A DNA stretch of 58,218 nucleotides from Chitinophagaceae bacterium. GTDB taxonomy: Bacteria > Bacteroidota > Bacteroidia > Chitinophagales > Chitinophagaceae. Position 1 is the stretch's first letter, and every line of letters begins with the position of its first letter. The position numbers and the translations under genes were made by a program. Shown here in pieces: positions 43,312 to 52,577 of the stretch. The stretch covers positions 1 to 58,218 of the forward strand of contig JAIEQM010000039.1 of NCBI GenBank assembly GCA_019747705.1, read 5' to 3'. Below the pieces are notes generated by a model, which was not told the origin of the DNA, did no database searches, and saw only the letters and a program-made list of their open reading frames with translations.

Positions 43312-43339
43312 AAAAAATTCCCCCGTGGAAACGGGGGAA
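43312..43339 (-). terminator. Rho-independent terminator after lon
   Basis: On the minus strand TTCCCCCGT (complement of 43331-43339) and ACGGGGGAA (complement of 43318-43326) form a 9-bp stem with a 4-nt loop, followed by TTTTTT. It lies about 130 nt after the lon stop and before porQ. Confidence 0.85.
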
Positions 43340-43472
43340 GCTCTTTAACCCTTAAAACAACCAACATGAAAATAGTTAGTTGAGATAATAACATCGAAGT
43401 AAAATAAATGTTCTAAGAAAAAACAACTTTTTTTAAAATATAGCGGCTGGTTGTAAATCTGGTGTAAAAGCA

Positions 43473-45875
43473 TTACACTAAAGCCAGTTCTAAAACCTGT
43501 TGTAATGTTTTTACAAAATGAAATTTCAATCCCTTAATGTATTGTGCATTAATCTCCTGCACATCTTTTTCATTTTGCCAGCATATGATTACTTCTTTAA
43601 TACCTGCCCGTTTTGCAGCAAGCACTTTTTCTTTAATGCCGCCAACGGGGAGTACTTGACCACGCAGCGTAATCTCACCCGTCATGGCTAAAAATGGTTT
43701 TACACGCCTGCCCGTAAATGAGCTTGCTATTGCTGTGAGCATAGTAATACCGGCACTGGGCCCATCTTTAGGCACAGCCCCTTCCGGTACATGCAGATGG
43801 ATATTTTTCTTTTGAAAATCATCCGCATCAATGCCTGCTTTTTTTGCGTTGGCCTGCAGATAACTCAGTGCTGTGGAAGCGCTTTCTTTCATTACATTCC
43901 CCAAATTGCCGGTGAGGCGTAATTCACCTTTCCCTTCGGATAAACTGGTTTCAATAAATAAAATATCTCCGCCAACTGCTGTCCATGCAAGCCCTACTGC
44001 TACTCCGGGCATATTGGCTGTTTTATACAACTCGTTGCTGTAACGGGGCTTACCCAAAATCTTTTCAATATCATTTGCGGTGATGGTGGGTTTTAGTTTA
44101 TCATATAATGCAAATTGCTTGGCCTGGGAACGCATAACAGACGCCAGCATGCGATCCAGTTCCCTTACACCACTTTCCCGGGTATAATCTTCAATAATTT
44201 TACGAAGCACCGTATCACTGATTTTAAAATTAAGTTTGTTTAAACCATGTGCTTCTTTTTGCTTGGGAACAAGATAATTTTTAGCAATCTCAATTTTTTC
44301 TTCTACGGCATAACCGCTTAAATCAATAATCTCCAAACGGTCACGCAATGCAGGCTGAATGGATGCCAAACTGTTGGCAGTAGCAATAAACAACACCTTG
44401 CTCAAATCATACTCCAGTTCCAGGTAATTATCATAGAATGTGTGATTCTGTTCCGGATCTAATAATTCCAGTAAAGAGCTGGAAGGATCACCCCGAAAAT
44501 CATTTCCAATTTTATCAATTTCATCCAGGATCATTACCGGGTTGGATGTTTTTACTTTGCGGAGCGATTGCATAATACGGCCCGGCATAGCGCCGATATA
44601 GGTTTTACGATGACCACGTATTTCACTTTCATCATGCAAACCACCGAGACTAATGCGTACATATTTTCTGCCCAAAGCAGCAGCAATACTTTTTCCCAAA
44701 CTTGTTTTGCCAATACCCGGAGGACCCAGCAAACAAAGGATGGGGCTTTTCATATCTCCTTTTAATTTCAGTACTGCTAAGTATTCCAGTATGCGTTCTT
44801 TTACTTTATGAATACCATAATGATCATGATCCAGAATTTTCCGGGCTTTCTTTAAATCATAATTATCATTAGTGTACTGGTTCCAGGGCAAATCCAGCAG
44901 GAGATCCAAATGATTGTATGCAACTGAATAATCTGGTGTTGATGGATGCATCCGCTCCAGTTTTTCAATTCCTTTTTTAAACAGCTCTTTTGCTGCATCG
45001 CTCCATTGTTTGGTCTCCGCTTTCTTTTTCATTTCCTGCAGCTCAAGATCATTACTGTCGCCACCCAGCTCTTCTTTAATACTTTTCATTTGCTGGTGAA
45101 GAAAGTATTCCCGCTGCTGTTTATCCAGTTCTGTTCTGGTTTTATTGGTTACCTGGTTTTTTAATTCAGCAAACTGTAGTTCTTTTTGAAGCAGGGTTAA
45201 CAGCAACTCAGCCCGCTCTTTGATGTTGATGGTTTCCAGCAGTTTTTGTTTTTCAACAATATCAGCATTGAGGTTATTGCTTACAAAATGAATGAGAAAA
45301 GAGGGGTTCTCAATATTTTTTAAGATGATGGCTGCTTCGCTGGGAATATTGGGTGAAAGCTGAATGATTTGTGATGCAAGGTCTTTGATGGAGCCTGCCT
45401 GTGCCTGGAAATTTTCATCCTCCGGCGTTGTTTCTTCTTTCAGTATTTCAATGGTGGCTTTAAAAAAAGGCTCTTCTGAAATGATGGAAGTAATCTTCAT
45501 CCGTTTCATACCCTGAATGATAACAGTGGTACCACCATCAGGCATTTTTATGAGCTTTACAATTTTAGCAATGGTGCCAATATCTTCCAGGTCATTAACA
45601 TCCGGGTCTTCCACATTACTGTCCTTCTGTGCTACTACACCAATCAGTTTATTGTCTTTATATGCTTCGTTTACAGCCTGGATACTTTTATCCCTGCCCA
45701 CGGTAATTGGCAACACTACTCCGGGGAATAAAACAGTATTTCGTAATGGTAATAATGCGAGTGTGTTAATTTTAGAAAGGTCTTCATCACTTTCCGCCTC
45801 CGCTTCATTTAATGGAATGATGGGTAAAAAATCAACATCTTCATCCGGCGTCCTCAAAAACAAATTCTTATTCAT
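43473..45875 (-). CDS. lon: ATP-dependent protease Lon
   Basis: An 800-residue cytosolic protease for damaged or regulatory proteins. It has an N-terminal substrate-binding domain ([20 protein letters not shown]), an AAA domain with Walker A ([19 protein letters not shown], near 386) and [19 protein letters not shown]. The C-terminal protease has the catalytic Ser in [12 protein letters not shown] (near 706) and Lys in [13 protein letters not shown] (near 750). MNKNLFL at 45875 was preferred over an ATG six codons upstream. The pafA-like gene lies upstream on the same strand with a hairpin between. Confidence 0.96.
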   Translation of the reverse strand: MNKNLFLRTPDEDVDFLPIIPLNEAEAESDEDLSKINTLALLPLRNTVLFPGVVLPITVGRDKSIQAVNEAYKDNKLIGVVAQKDSNVEDPDVNDLEDIGTIAKIVKLIKMPDGGTTVIIQGMKRMKITSIISEEPFFKATIEILKEETTPEDENFQAQAGSIKDLASQIIQLSPNIPSEAAIILKNIENPSFLIHFVSNNLNADIVEKQKLLETINIKERAELLLTLLQKELQFAELKNQVTNKTRTELDKQQREYFLHQQMKSIKEELGGDSNDLELQEMKKKAETKQWSDAAKELFKKGIEKLERMHPSTPDYSVAYNHLDLLLDLPWNQYTNDNYDLKKARKILDHDHYGIHKVKERILEYLAVLKLKGDMKSPILCLLGPPGIGKTSLGKSIAAALGRKYVRISLGGLHDESEIRGHRKTYIGAMPGRIMQSLRKVKTSNPVMILDEIDKIGNDFRGDPSSSLLELLDPEQNHTFYDNYLELEYDLSKVLFIATANSLASIQPALRDRLEIIDLSGYAVEEKIEIAKNYLVPKQKEAHGLNKLNFKISDTVLRKIIEDYTRESGVRELDRMLASVMRSQAKQFALYDKLKPTITANDIEKILGKPRYSNELYKTANMPGVAVGLAWTAVGGDILFIETSLSEGKGELRLTGNLGNVMKESASTALSYLQANAKKAGIDADDFQKKNIHLHVPEGAVPKDGPSAGITMLTAIASSFTGRRVKPFLAMTGEITLRGQVLPVGGIKEKVLAAKRAGIKEVIICWQNEKDVQEINAQYIKGLKFHFVKTLQQVLELALV

Positions 45876-45903
45876 CTGTAAATATTTGGTCAAATTGACA
45901 GAT

Positions 45904-45923
45904 AAGCCCCATCAAAGGGGCTT
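45904..45923 (-). terminator. Hairpin between the phosphatase gene and lon
   Basis: AAGCCCC (45904-45910) and GGGGCTT (45917-45923) form a 7-bp stem with loop ATCAAA. It may end transcription of the phosphatase gene on the minus strand, though the T run after it is poor. Confidence 0.5.
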
Positions 45924-45978
45924 TCTGAATGATTTACTGTAGGGGTCAAGATTGATGCCATGCAGGCTTTAACTGCTA

Positions 45979-47628
45979 TTATTTCATAACAGCCTGTATG
46001 GGCTTGCCCACACATCCGCTGGGCATTTGAATCTGAAGCAGGGCTGCTAATGTTGCTGCTATATCTGTCATGTACACTTCGTCTGTACTGCGCCCCGCTT
46101 TAATATTCCATCCATACCATACCAATGGAATATGACTGTCATACGGATTCCATAAACCATGTGTGGTTCCTGTTTTACCACCGTCAATCCATCCGGGTGC
46201 AAACATCATTTGTACATCACCGCTGCGTTTGGGGTGCCATCCGTTGGCAATACGTTCTTTTGCCACGGCATTCATAGGTTGTTCCATTAATTCATCAATG
46301 GCGAACACCCGGTCTATCCCCTGAATTTTTGAAGCGAACCTGATCACATCTTCCATAATATCTTCTTTATCCAGATGAGCAGAATCAATAATGGCATGGT
46401 TCAAACTGATTTGATAGTTGTAAGCACTCAGCGCCAAATTGTTATTCTTATATTTTTCGGCAAGCAGTTTATTCAGATCGCTCACCAATTTATTATCATC
46501 CACAGCGCCGCCGGGTAATTTATTTTCATTGGCAAAACCGGGCACATGTGCCACACCATGATCAGCCGTTAAAAATGTTAAGTACTGACCTTTACCAACT
46601 GTTTTATCCAGGTAATCAAACAACTCACCCAAATCTTTATCCAATCTTAAATACGTATCTTCTGTTTCAATACTGTTGGGGCCAAATGCATGACCCACAT
46701 AATCTGTACTTGAAAAACTTACCGCTAAAAAATCAGTAACCGAATCTTTCCCCATTTCTTCATTGATGATGGCATCTTTTGCCATAAGCATTGTTAATGT
46801 ATTACCAAAGGGGGTACTGGCAATAGTTCCGTAATTTTTTCCGGCAAATCGTTTTAAATCATAAGGAAATCCTTTTTGCTCATTACCAAATGGTTTGGCT
46901 TCAAATTCATTTTCATCTTTTGCACTTTGTACATACGATGCTATAGGATACATTGTATTCCAACCCATATTATAAAAAACATCTGCTTGTTTTTTGGCGT
47001 TGAAATCTTTAACCCACTGCGGCAAATCATTCATGTAGTAAGTGGATGTGATCCAGTCGCCAGTCTTAGTATCATACCAGTAAGCAGCATTGGCGCTGTG
47101 GCCGGCTGGTAAAATTCCTCCACGGTCTTTAATAGCCACACCAATTACTTTGCTGCGAAAATTCGTAGCCAGTTTCAATTCATCACAAATAGTAGTGGTG
47201 AGCATATTGCGTGGGCTCATCTCCCCTGCACTGGAACTGCTGCCCACTGTTTTTACCGTTTTATCTTCACTGCAATAAACCGTCCTGTTTTTTTCATAAT
47301 CCCACCAGGCATTACCGGTAATACCATGAATGGCAGGCACACTGCCTGTGTAAACACAAGTATGACCACATGCAGTAACTGTTGGTGCATAAGGGATAAA
47401 TGTATTATCGCATGTCAATCCATCTCCCAACATCCGCTTAAATCCGCCGGTGGATGAATAGCGGTTGTAATAGCGGTACAGAAAATCCCACCGCATCTGG
47501 TCTGCCATTATACCCACAACCAGTTTGGGGCGTTCAATGCCCGATGGTTTGGATTTTGATACGGCAGCCCGCTGGCCAAAAGATGAAATACAAACAGCCA
47601 TCATAAAACTCAGCAAAAAAACTTTCAT
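45979..47628 (-). CDS. Alkaline phosphatase / phosphodiesterase-superfamily protein, PafA-like
   Basis: A 549-residue exported metalloenzyme. Signal peptide (VFLLSFMMAVCISSFGQ), first metal site VVGIMADQMRWDFLYRYY, nucleophilic Thr in YAPTVTACGHTCVYTGS near residue 84, and further metal ligands in VSFSSTDYVGHAFGPNS and FLTADHGVAHVPG. A Thr rather than Ser nucleophile is a feature of PafA of Elizabethkingia and relatives, a broad phosphate monoesterase of the periplasm. It starts 26 nt after a -7 box. Divergent from the alpha-oxoamine synthase gene. Confidence 0.88.
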   Translation of the reverse strand: MKVFLLSFMMAVCISSFGQRAAVSKSKPSGIERPKLVVGIMADQMRWDFLYRYYNRYSSTGGFKRMLGDGLTCDNTFIPYAPTVTACGHTCVYTGSVPAIHGITGNAWWDYEKNRTVYCSEDKTVKTVGSSSSAGEMSPRNMLTTTICDELKLATNFRSKVIGVAIKDRGGILPAGHSANAAYWYDTKTGDWITSTYYMNDLPQWVKDFNAKKQADVFYNMGWNTMYPIASYVQSAKDENEFEAKPFGNEQKGFPYDLKRFAGKNYGTIASTPFGNTLTMLMAKDAIINEEMGKDSVTDFLAVSFSSTDYVGHAFGPNSIETEDTYLRLDKDLGELFDYLDKTVGKGQYLTFLTADHGVAHVPGFANENKLPGGAVDDNKLVSDLNKLLAEKYKNNNLALSAYNYQISLNHAIIDSAHLDKEDIMEDVIRFASKIQGIDRVFAIDELMEQPMNAVAKERIANGWHPKRSGDVQMMFAPGWIDGGKTGTTHGLWNPYDSHIPLVWYGWNIKAGRSTDEVYMTDIAATLAALLQIQMPSGCVGKPIQAVMK

Positions 47629-47646
47629 ATTTCTGTTTTAAGGCCT

Positions 47647-47654
47647 CAAAGATA
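47647..47654 (-). promoter_or_regulatory. -7 box of the PafA-like phosphatase gene
   Basis: TATCTTTG on the minus strand fits TAnnTTTG and lies 19-26 nt before the ATG at 47628. A TTTG occurs 13 nt further upstream, closer than the usual -33 distance. Confidence 0.45.
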
Positions 47655-47735
47655 CCTTTTCAGGGGTCAAAAAAGACCTTAATTCTGTGTGAACAAAGCT
47701 GCACCACCAATGCCACCAGCTTGGCGCCAAACCCT

Positions 47736-47743
47736 TACCTTTG
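47736..47743 (+). promoter_or_regulatory. -7 box of the alpha-oxoamine synthase gene
   Basis: TACCTTTG followed by CGCC matches the consensus and gives a leader of roughly 25 nt before the ATG at 47776. No TTG is seen at the typical -33 position. Confidence 0.5.
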
Positions 47744-47775
47744 CGCCAATTTTAAACACTCAATAATTCACAGAT

Positions 47776-49083
47776 ATGGCAGACATTTTTGAGAAGCTGA
47801 TTAAGAATTATGGCCCCCTCGGCCAGCACAGAGAAAGGGCACACGGCTATTTTGCATTCCCAAAACTTGAAGGCGAAATCAACAGCCGAATGATGTTTCG
47901 TGGTAAAGAAAAAATTGTGTGGAGCCTTAATAATTATTTAGGTCTCGCTAATCATCCTGAGATTCGTAAAGTAGATGCAGATGCAGCAAAAGAGTATGGT
48001 CTTGCATACCCCATGGGTGCACGTATGATGAGCGGCAACTCCAATTATCATGAGCAATTAGAGAGAGAACTGGCTGAATTTGAAATGAAAGAGGATGCCA
48101 TTCTCATGAACTTTGGCTACCAGGGCATTATGAGCGCCATTGATGCGGTGTGCGGCAGACATGATGTAATTGTTTATGATGCTGAAAGCCATGCCTGTAT
48201 TATTGATGGTTTGCGTTTGCACCCCGGTCACCGTTATGTGTTTAAGCATAACGATGTGGAAGACTGCGAAAAGCAATTGCAACGTGCAACGGCGTTGATT
48301 GAAAAACAAAAGGCCGGTGGTATATTGGTAATTACAGAAGGTGTGTTTGGTATGGCCGGCGACCAGGGCCGCCTGAAAGAAATTGCTGATTTGAAACAGA
48401 AATATGAATTCCGTTTATTGGTTGATGATGCACATGGCTTTGGTACACTTGGTAAAACAGGTGCAGGTGCAGGTGAAGAGCAGGGTTGCCAGGAAGCGAT
48501 TGATTTATACTTCAGCACATTTGCCAAATCCATGGCTTCTATCGGTGCATTTTTAGCAGGCGATAAAGCGATCATTGATTTTATCCGTTATAATATCCGT
48601 TCTCAAATATTTGCCAAGAGTTTACCTATGCCCATTGTTATTGGAAATCTTAAGCGCCTTGAAATGCTGCGTACCATGCCTGAGTTGAAAGAAAAGCTCT
48701 GGAGCAATGCACGCAAACTGCAAACAGGGCTAAAAGAAAGAGGCTTTGATATTGGTAAAACTGACAGTCCTGTTACTCCCGTGTATATGAAAGGTGGTGT
48801 GGAAGAAGCAACAGCAATGGTGATGGATTTAAGAGAGAACTATAATATCTTCTGCTCTATTGTTGTGTATCCAGTAATTCCAAAAGGGCATATCATTTAC
48901 CGCCTCATTCCATCTGCAGCGCATACTGATGCTGATATTGAAGAAACATTAATTGCTTTTACTGAAACAAAAGCAAAGCTGGATGCAGGCGCTTATAAAG
49001 TAGAAGCTATTCCTGATATGGCGGAAGAAACTGTAACAGGAAAACGTTTTGATTATTTGATGGACAGACCCAAAAATAAATAA
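47776..49083 (+). CDS. Alpha-oxoamine synthase, serine palmitoyltransferase-like
   Basis: A 435-residue PLP enzyme joining an amino acid to an acyl thioester with loss of CO2. KIVWSLNNYLGLANHPEIRK, PMGARMMSGNSNYHEQLERE, YDAESHACIIDGLRLH, LLVDDAHGFGTLGKTGAG and the PLP lysine in LYFSTFAKSMASIGAFLAG (near 250) define the family. In Bacteroidota the likely product is a sphingoid base from serine and palmitoyl-CoA. A cysteate acyltransferase for sulfonolipids, or glycine C-acetyltransferase, cannot be excluded. A C-terminal extension of about 30 residues goes beyond the usual 395-400. It is a single gene with its own terminator. Confidence 0.85.
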   Translation: MADIFEKLIKNYGPLGQHRERAHGYFAFPKLEGEINSRMMFRGKEKIVWSLNNYLGLANHPEIRKVDADAAKEYGLAYPMGARMMSGNSNYHEQLERELAEFEMKEDAILMNFGYQGIMSAIDAVCGRHDVIVYDAESHACIIDGLRLHPGHRYVFKHNDVEDCEKQLQRATALIEKQKAGGILVITEGVFGMAGDQGRLKEIADLKQKYEFRLLVDDAHGFGTLGKTGAGAGEEQGCQEAIDLYFSTFAKSMASIGAFLAGDKAIIDFIRYNIRSQIFAKSLPMPIVIGNLKRLEMLRTMPELKEKLWSNARKLQTGLKERGFDIGKTDSPVTPVYMKGGVEEATAMVMDLRENYNIFCSIVVYPVIPKGHIIYRLIPSAAHTDADIEETLIAFTETKAKLDAGAYKVEAIPDMAEETVTGKRFDYLMDRPKNK

Positions 49084-49101
49084 GACTTAATTGTGTGTCA
49101 T

Positions 49102-49146
49102 AAAAAGAGGCTGTTTCAAAAATTGCGTTTGAAACAGCCTCTTTTT
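49102..49146. terminator. Strong bidirectional terminator
   Basis: Arms 49102-49120 and 49128-49146 are perfectly complementary over 19 bp (core GAGGCTGTTTCAAA), loop AATTGCG, with A and T runs at the ends. It serves the convergent alpha-oxoamine synthase and lolA genes. Its core resembles the terminator at 55655-55688. Confidence 0.92.
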
Positions 49147-49167
49147 TTATCCGTTCAAATATTTCTT

Positions 49168-49842
49168 TTATCGCAGGTCAATTACTTCCACACCGGGATA
49201 GTTTTTCTTATCAAATACAAACTGGGCATCAGCTACCGTTGCATTGCCATTTAATGAGCTTACTGTATAAGTATAACGGTTGCCTGTCTTCTCCATCACT
49301 TTTACACTGTAAATGGTTTTTGCAATTTTGTCCACCCACACATATACTTTAAAAAAGGGCTTGGATTTATCATAAGGGGTGAGTTCAATTTCCTGTACCG
49401 TTTTACCCCCCATTTTCTTTTCACCATTCAGCTTGTATAAAAAATCTTTATCATAAAAACTGGTAAAGAGCTTTTGCGGAGTAATGGTATTCTGCCCCGG
49501 ATCAAATTTGGAAATTGTTACTTCATTGGCGCCTTTATCATAGGTCCAGATATTGCTTCCATCGCAAAAAATATCCTGTGCATTTACCAATGTAACACGG
49601 TACTTGGTACTTTTCATAAACAATGTGCCTTTTTTGGTTCCCTGAACTTTTCCTTTTGCATCTTCCGATGTAAAACTAAAGCCGGCCTGCACGCCTTTAT
49701 AAGTTTTAAACTTAGCGCTCACAGCATCCAGTATCTTTTTTGCTTCAGGGTCGCTGGAGCCCATGGTTTTGTTTTGCGCAAAACTGTTAATGCTTACAAT
49801 GAGTAAAAAAATGGATGTGATGGTTGATTTTAAATGATTCAT
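49168..49842 (-). CDS. lolA: Outer membrane lipoprotein carrier protein LolA
   Basis: A 224-residue periplasmic carrier moving lipoproteins from the inner to the outer membrane. Signal peptide (TSIFLLIVSINSFAQNK), then ILDAVSAKFKTYKGVQAGFS, GTLFMKSTKYRVTLVNAQDI, FCDGSNIWTYDKGANEVTIS and the C-terminal strands VWVDKIAKTIYSVKVME. Its start lies about 55 nt after a promoter with -33 and -7 boxes. It follows ftsK in the same direction, with its own promoter between. Confidence 0.9.
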   Translation of the reverse strand: MNHLKSTITSIFLLIVSINSFAQNKTMGSSDPEAKKILDAVSAKFKTYKGVQAGFSFTSEDAKGKVQGTKKGTLFMKSTKYRVTLVNAQDIFCDGSNIWTYDKGANEVTISKFDPGQNTITPQKLFTSFYDKDFLYKLNGEKKMGGKTVQEIELTPYDKSKPFFKVYVWVDKIAKTIYSVKVMEKTGNRYTYTVSSLNGNATVADAQFVFDKKNYPGVEVIDLR

Positions 49843-49896
49843 CTCCTGTAATTTGTTTCTGATGTTGTGAGCGTTCTTTCCTCACAGATGCGGGCG

Positions 49897-49924
49897 CAAA
49901 GATAAGTGTTGCACGCCATCCAAA
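49897..49924 (-). promoter_or_regulatory. Promoter of lolA
   Basis: On the minus strand TTTG (49924-49921), a 16-nt spacer and TATCTTTG (49904-49897) form a Bacteroidota-type promoter between ftsK and lolA. Confidence 0.5.
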
Positions 49925-49955
49925 CCCATTCTGTTCTTTACAGGATTTTAACTTA

Positions 49956-52463
49956 TTAACCCATCATCTGCAGGTGCTGATCGAGTTCCGCCTCAGTTTT
50001 AATCAATACATCACGGGCCTTGCTTCCCTGGCTGCTGCCCACCACCCCGGCTGCTTCCAACTGATCCATTAAACGGCCGGCCCGGTTATAACCCAGTTTC
50101 ATTCTTCGTTGCAATAAAGAAGTGGAGCCCACCTGGTTTTGAACAATTAAACGGGCAGCATCTTCAAACAAAGGATCCCGGTCACTCAAATCAAAATCTT
50201 TTCCTTCCATTTCTTTTTCATCCACATATTCCGGCAATAAAAATGGCTGTGCATAACCACGTTGCTTGCTGATGAACGAAACAACTTCATCCACTTCAGG
50301 CGTATCCACAAATGCGCATTGCAAACGAACCAGTTCTCCATTGTAACTGATGAGCATATCCCCTTTACCAATCAATTGTTCTGAACCGCCGGTATCAAGA
50401 ATGGTGCGGCTGTCAACTTTTGAAGAAACTTTAAATGCAATACGTGCAGGAAAATTTGCTTTAATAGTACCGGTAATAATATTTACGGATGGGCGTTGTG
50501 TTGCAATGATGAGATGAATGCCAATAGCACGTGCCAGTTGTGCCAGGCGGGCAATGGGCATTTCCACTTCTTTTCCTGCAGTCATAATCAAATCGGCAAA
50601 CTCATCCACAACCAGTACAATAAACGGCAGATACTGATGCCCTTTTTGCGGATTAAGTTTTCGTGCAACAAACTTATCATTGTATTCCCGGATGTTACGG
50701 CAGCCAGCTTCTTTCAGTAAATCATAACGGTTATCCATTTCAATACATAAAGCATTGAGCGTATTGATTACTTTTTTGGTATCGGTAATGATGGCATCCT
50801 CTTCTCCCGGAAGTTTCGCAAGGAAATGATGTTCAATATGACGGTATAAACTCAGTTCTACTTTCTTGGGATCCACCAGTACTAACTTTAACTGTGATGG
50901 ATGTTTTTTGTAAAGCAGTGAAACCAGGATTGCATTTAAGCCTACTGATTTACCCTGGCCCGTTGCACCCGCCATGAGCAAATGCGGCATGCTGGCAAGG
51001 TCAACAATAAAATTTTCATTGTCAATTCGTTTACCAATGGCAATGGGCAATGCAAAATTGCTGTGTTGAAATTTTTCAGAGGAGAGCAGGGTTTTCATAC
51101 TCACCACCGTCTTTTTTACATTGGGCACTTCAATACCAATTGTTCCTTTGCCGGGAATAGGTGCAATAATACGGATACCCAGTGCGGCCAAACTCAGTGC
51201 AATATCATCTTCCAGGTTTTTGATTCTTGAAATACGTACACCTGCTGCAGGAACAATTTCATACAGCGTAACCGTAGGGCCCACCGTTGCAGAAATTTTT
51301 TGTATTTCAATATCATAATTACGGAGTGTGCTGATGATTTGATTTTTATAATTGTCCAGTTCCGCCGGGTCCTGCATAATCCGTTCACTGCCGTGATTCT
51401 CCAGTAAATTGAGTGACGGGTACTGATAATCCTTCAAATCAAGTACAGGATCATAAGGCGGGAGATTTTCAATTACTGATTTTTCCTGAACTGTATCAGG
51501 TGTGATATCAGGTGTTGATTTTATTTCCAGCTCCGGCAAAGCATCGGCAGTTGATTTCTTTTTGGGCGCTGTTGCAGCAGGCAATTCCAAGGGTAATTCA
51601 TTCTGCAACTCAACAGGATTTATTTCCCTTGGCTGAATAAGTTCAGGAAGCTTTACTTCCGGTGTTGATTCCTTTTCTGAAAGCTGAAATTGATGCAGAG
51701 GATTCGTTTTCTGCCCATCATTTATAATTAGGATGGGATTAGCAGCTTCTTTTTTAAGCTGATTGCTTTGTTGTTTGGTTTTTTCCGCTTCATCCGCAAC
51801 AGTTGAACTTGTTTCTTCAACAGGAGCTGTTGTATCTGTGCCGGGTGCAATTGTTTTTTTAGCAGGCAATTGAAACACAGGGTTAAACCTCCAGATGATA
51901 TAACTTAAAACGGCCAGCACCAAAACAAAACCGGTTCCTGTTTTGCCCATAAAACCTTGCAGCCAGTCGTTTGTAAATCTCCCCATACCACCACCCCATG
52001 AAAAACTCTGATTCTTAAAAAAGAAAGCAAAAAACACAGGCAATACAATCAATCCTGCCAGCAGGTATTTCAGATTACGGGAAACAGAAAATATTTTTTT
52101 GCCAAACAGCAGGTTTGCTCCCACCACAAAAAAGAAAGTGCACAATAAAAAAGCAGCAATGCCAAATGATTTATAAATAAAGAGATGTGATAACCATGCG
52201 CCAATCCTTCCTAAGAGATTCTCTACCTGCACATCATCTGTAAATAAAAAGCGGGATGCATGCTGCAGCACTTTATCCTGATCCTGCCGCCATGTAAATA
52301 AGTAAGAAGTAAAAGAGATGAAAAGTATTAATGAAAGAAGCAGAAACATAGTACCGGTGATTTTATGAGTCCGTTCATCCTTCACCAGTTGCTTTACATT
52401 GATGTTTTCTTCTTTTTCCTGTTTGAGTTGTTCGTCTTTTTTGGTTTTTCGTTTTTCCTTCAT
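49956..52463 (-). CDS. ftsK: DNA translocase FtsK
   Basis: An 835-residue motor that pumps chromosomal DNA through the division septum. Four N-terminal membrane helices (about 40-190) are followed by a Pro/Glu/Thr-rich linker and the alpha-beta ATPase (Walker A LLMAGATGQGKSVGLNAILV near 501, DPKKVELSLYRHIEHHF, VVDEFADLIMTAGKEVE). The C-terminal gamma winged helix reads RRMKLGYNRAGRLMDQLEAA. The start MKEKRK at 52463 is supported by a -7 box at 52483-52490, which excludes the upstream ATG at 52508. Confidence 0.95.
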   Translation of the reverse strand: MKEKRKTKKDEQLKQEKEENINVKQLVKDERTHKITGTMFLLLSLILFISFTSYLFTWRQDQDKVLQHASRFLFTDDVQVENLLGRIGAWLSHLFIYKSFGIAAFLLCTFFFVVGANLLFGKKIFSVSRNLKYLLAGLIVLPVFFAFFFKNQSFSWGGGMGRFTNDWLQGFMGKTGTGFVLVLAVLSYIIWRFNPVFQLPAKKTIAPGTDTTAPVEETSSTVADEAEKTKQQSNQLKKEAANPILIINDGQKTNPLHQFQLSEKESTPEVKLPELIQPREINPVELQNELPLELPAATAPKKKSTADALPELEIKSTPDITPDTVQEKSVIENLPPYDPVLDLKDYQYPSLNLLENHGSERIMQDPAELDNYKNQIISTLRNYDIEIQKISATVGPTVTLYEIVPAAGVRISRIKNLEDDIALSLAALGIRIIAPIPGKGTIGIEVPNVKKTVVSMKTLLSSEKFQHSNFALPIAIGKRIDNENFIVDLASMPHLLMAGATGQGKSVGLNAILVSLLYKKHPSQLKLVLVDPKKVELSLYRHIEHHFLAKLPGEEDAIITDTKKVINTLNALCIEMDNRYDLLKEAGCRNIREYNDKFVARKLNPQKGHQYLPFIVLVVDEFADLIMTAGKEVEMPIARLAQLARAIGIHLIIATQRPSVNIITGTIKANFPARIAFKVSSKVDSRTILDTGGSEQLIGKGDMLISYNGELVRLQCAFVDTPEVDEVVSFISKQRGYAQPFLLPEYVDEKEMEGKDFDLSDRDPLFEDAARLIVQNQVGSTSLLQRRMKLGYNRAGRLMDQLEAAGVVGSSQGSKARDVLIKTEAELDQHLQMMG

Positions 52464-52482
52464 GCGCTTATTGGCTGAGAAA

Positions 52483-52509
52483 CAAAGATAAAGAAAGGGA
52501 ACCACCAAA
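52483..52509 (-). promoter_or_regulatory. Promoter of ftsK
   Basis: TATCTTTG (52490-52483, minus strand) is preceded by TTTG (52509-52506) at a slightly short 15-nt spacing. Transcription would start about 15 nt before the ATG at 52463. Confidence 0.5.
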
Positions 52510-52577
52510 ATTCAAAACAAAATGAGCATACATAACACCGAAAAGTTTTATCTTAAACCCGCCAACCCCTGTAATAA

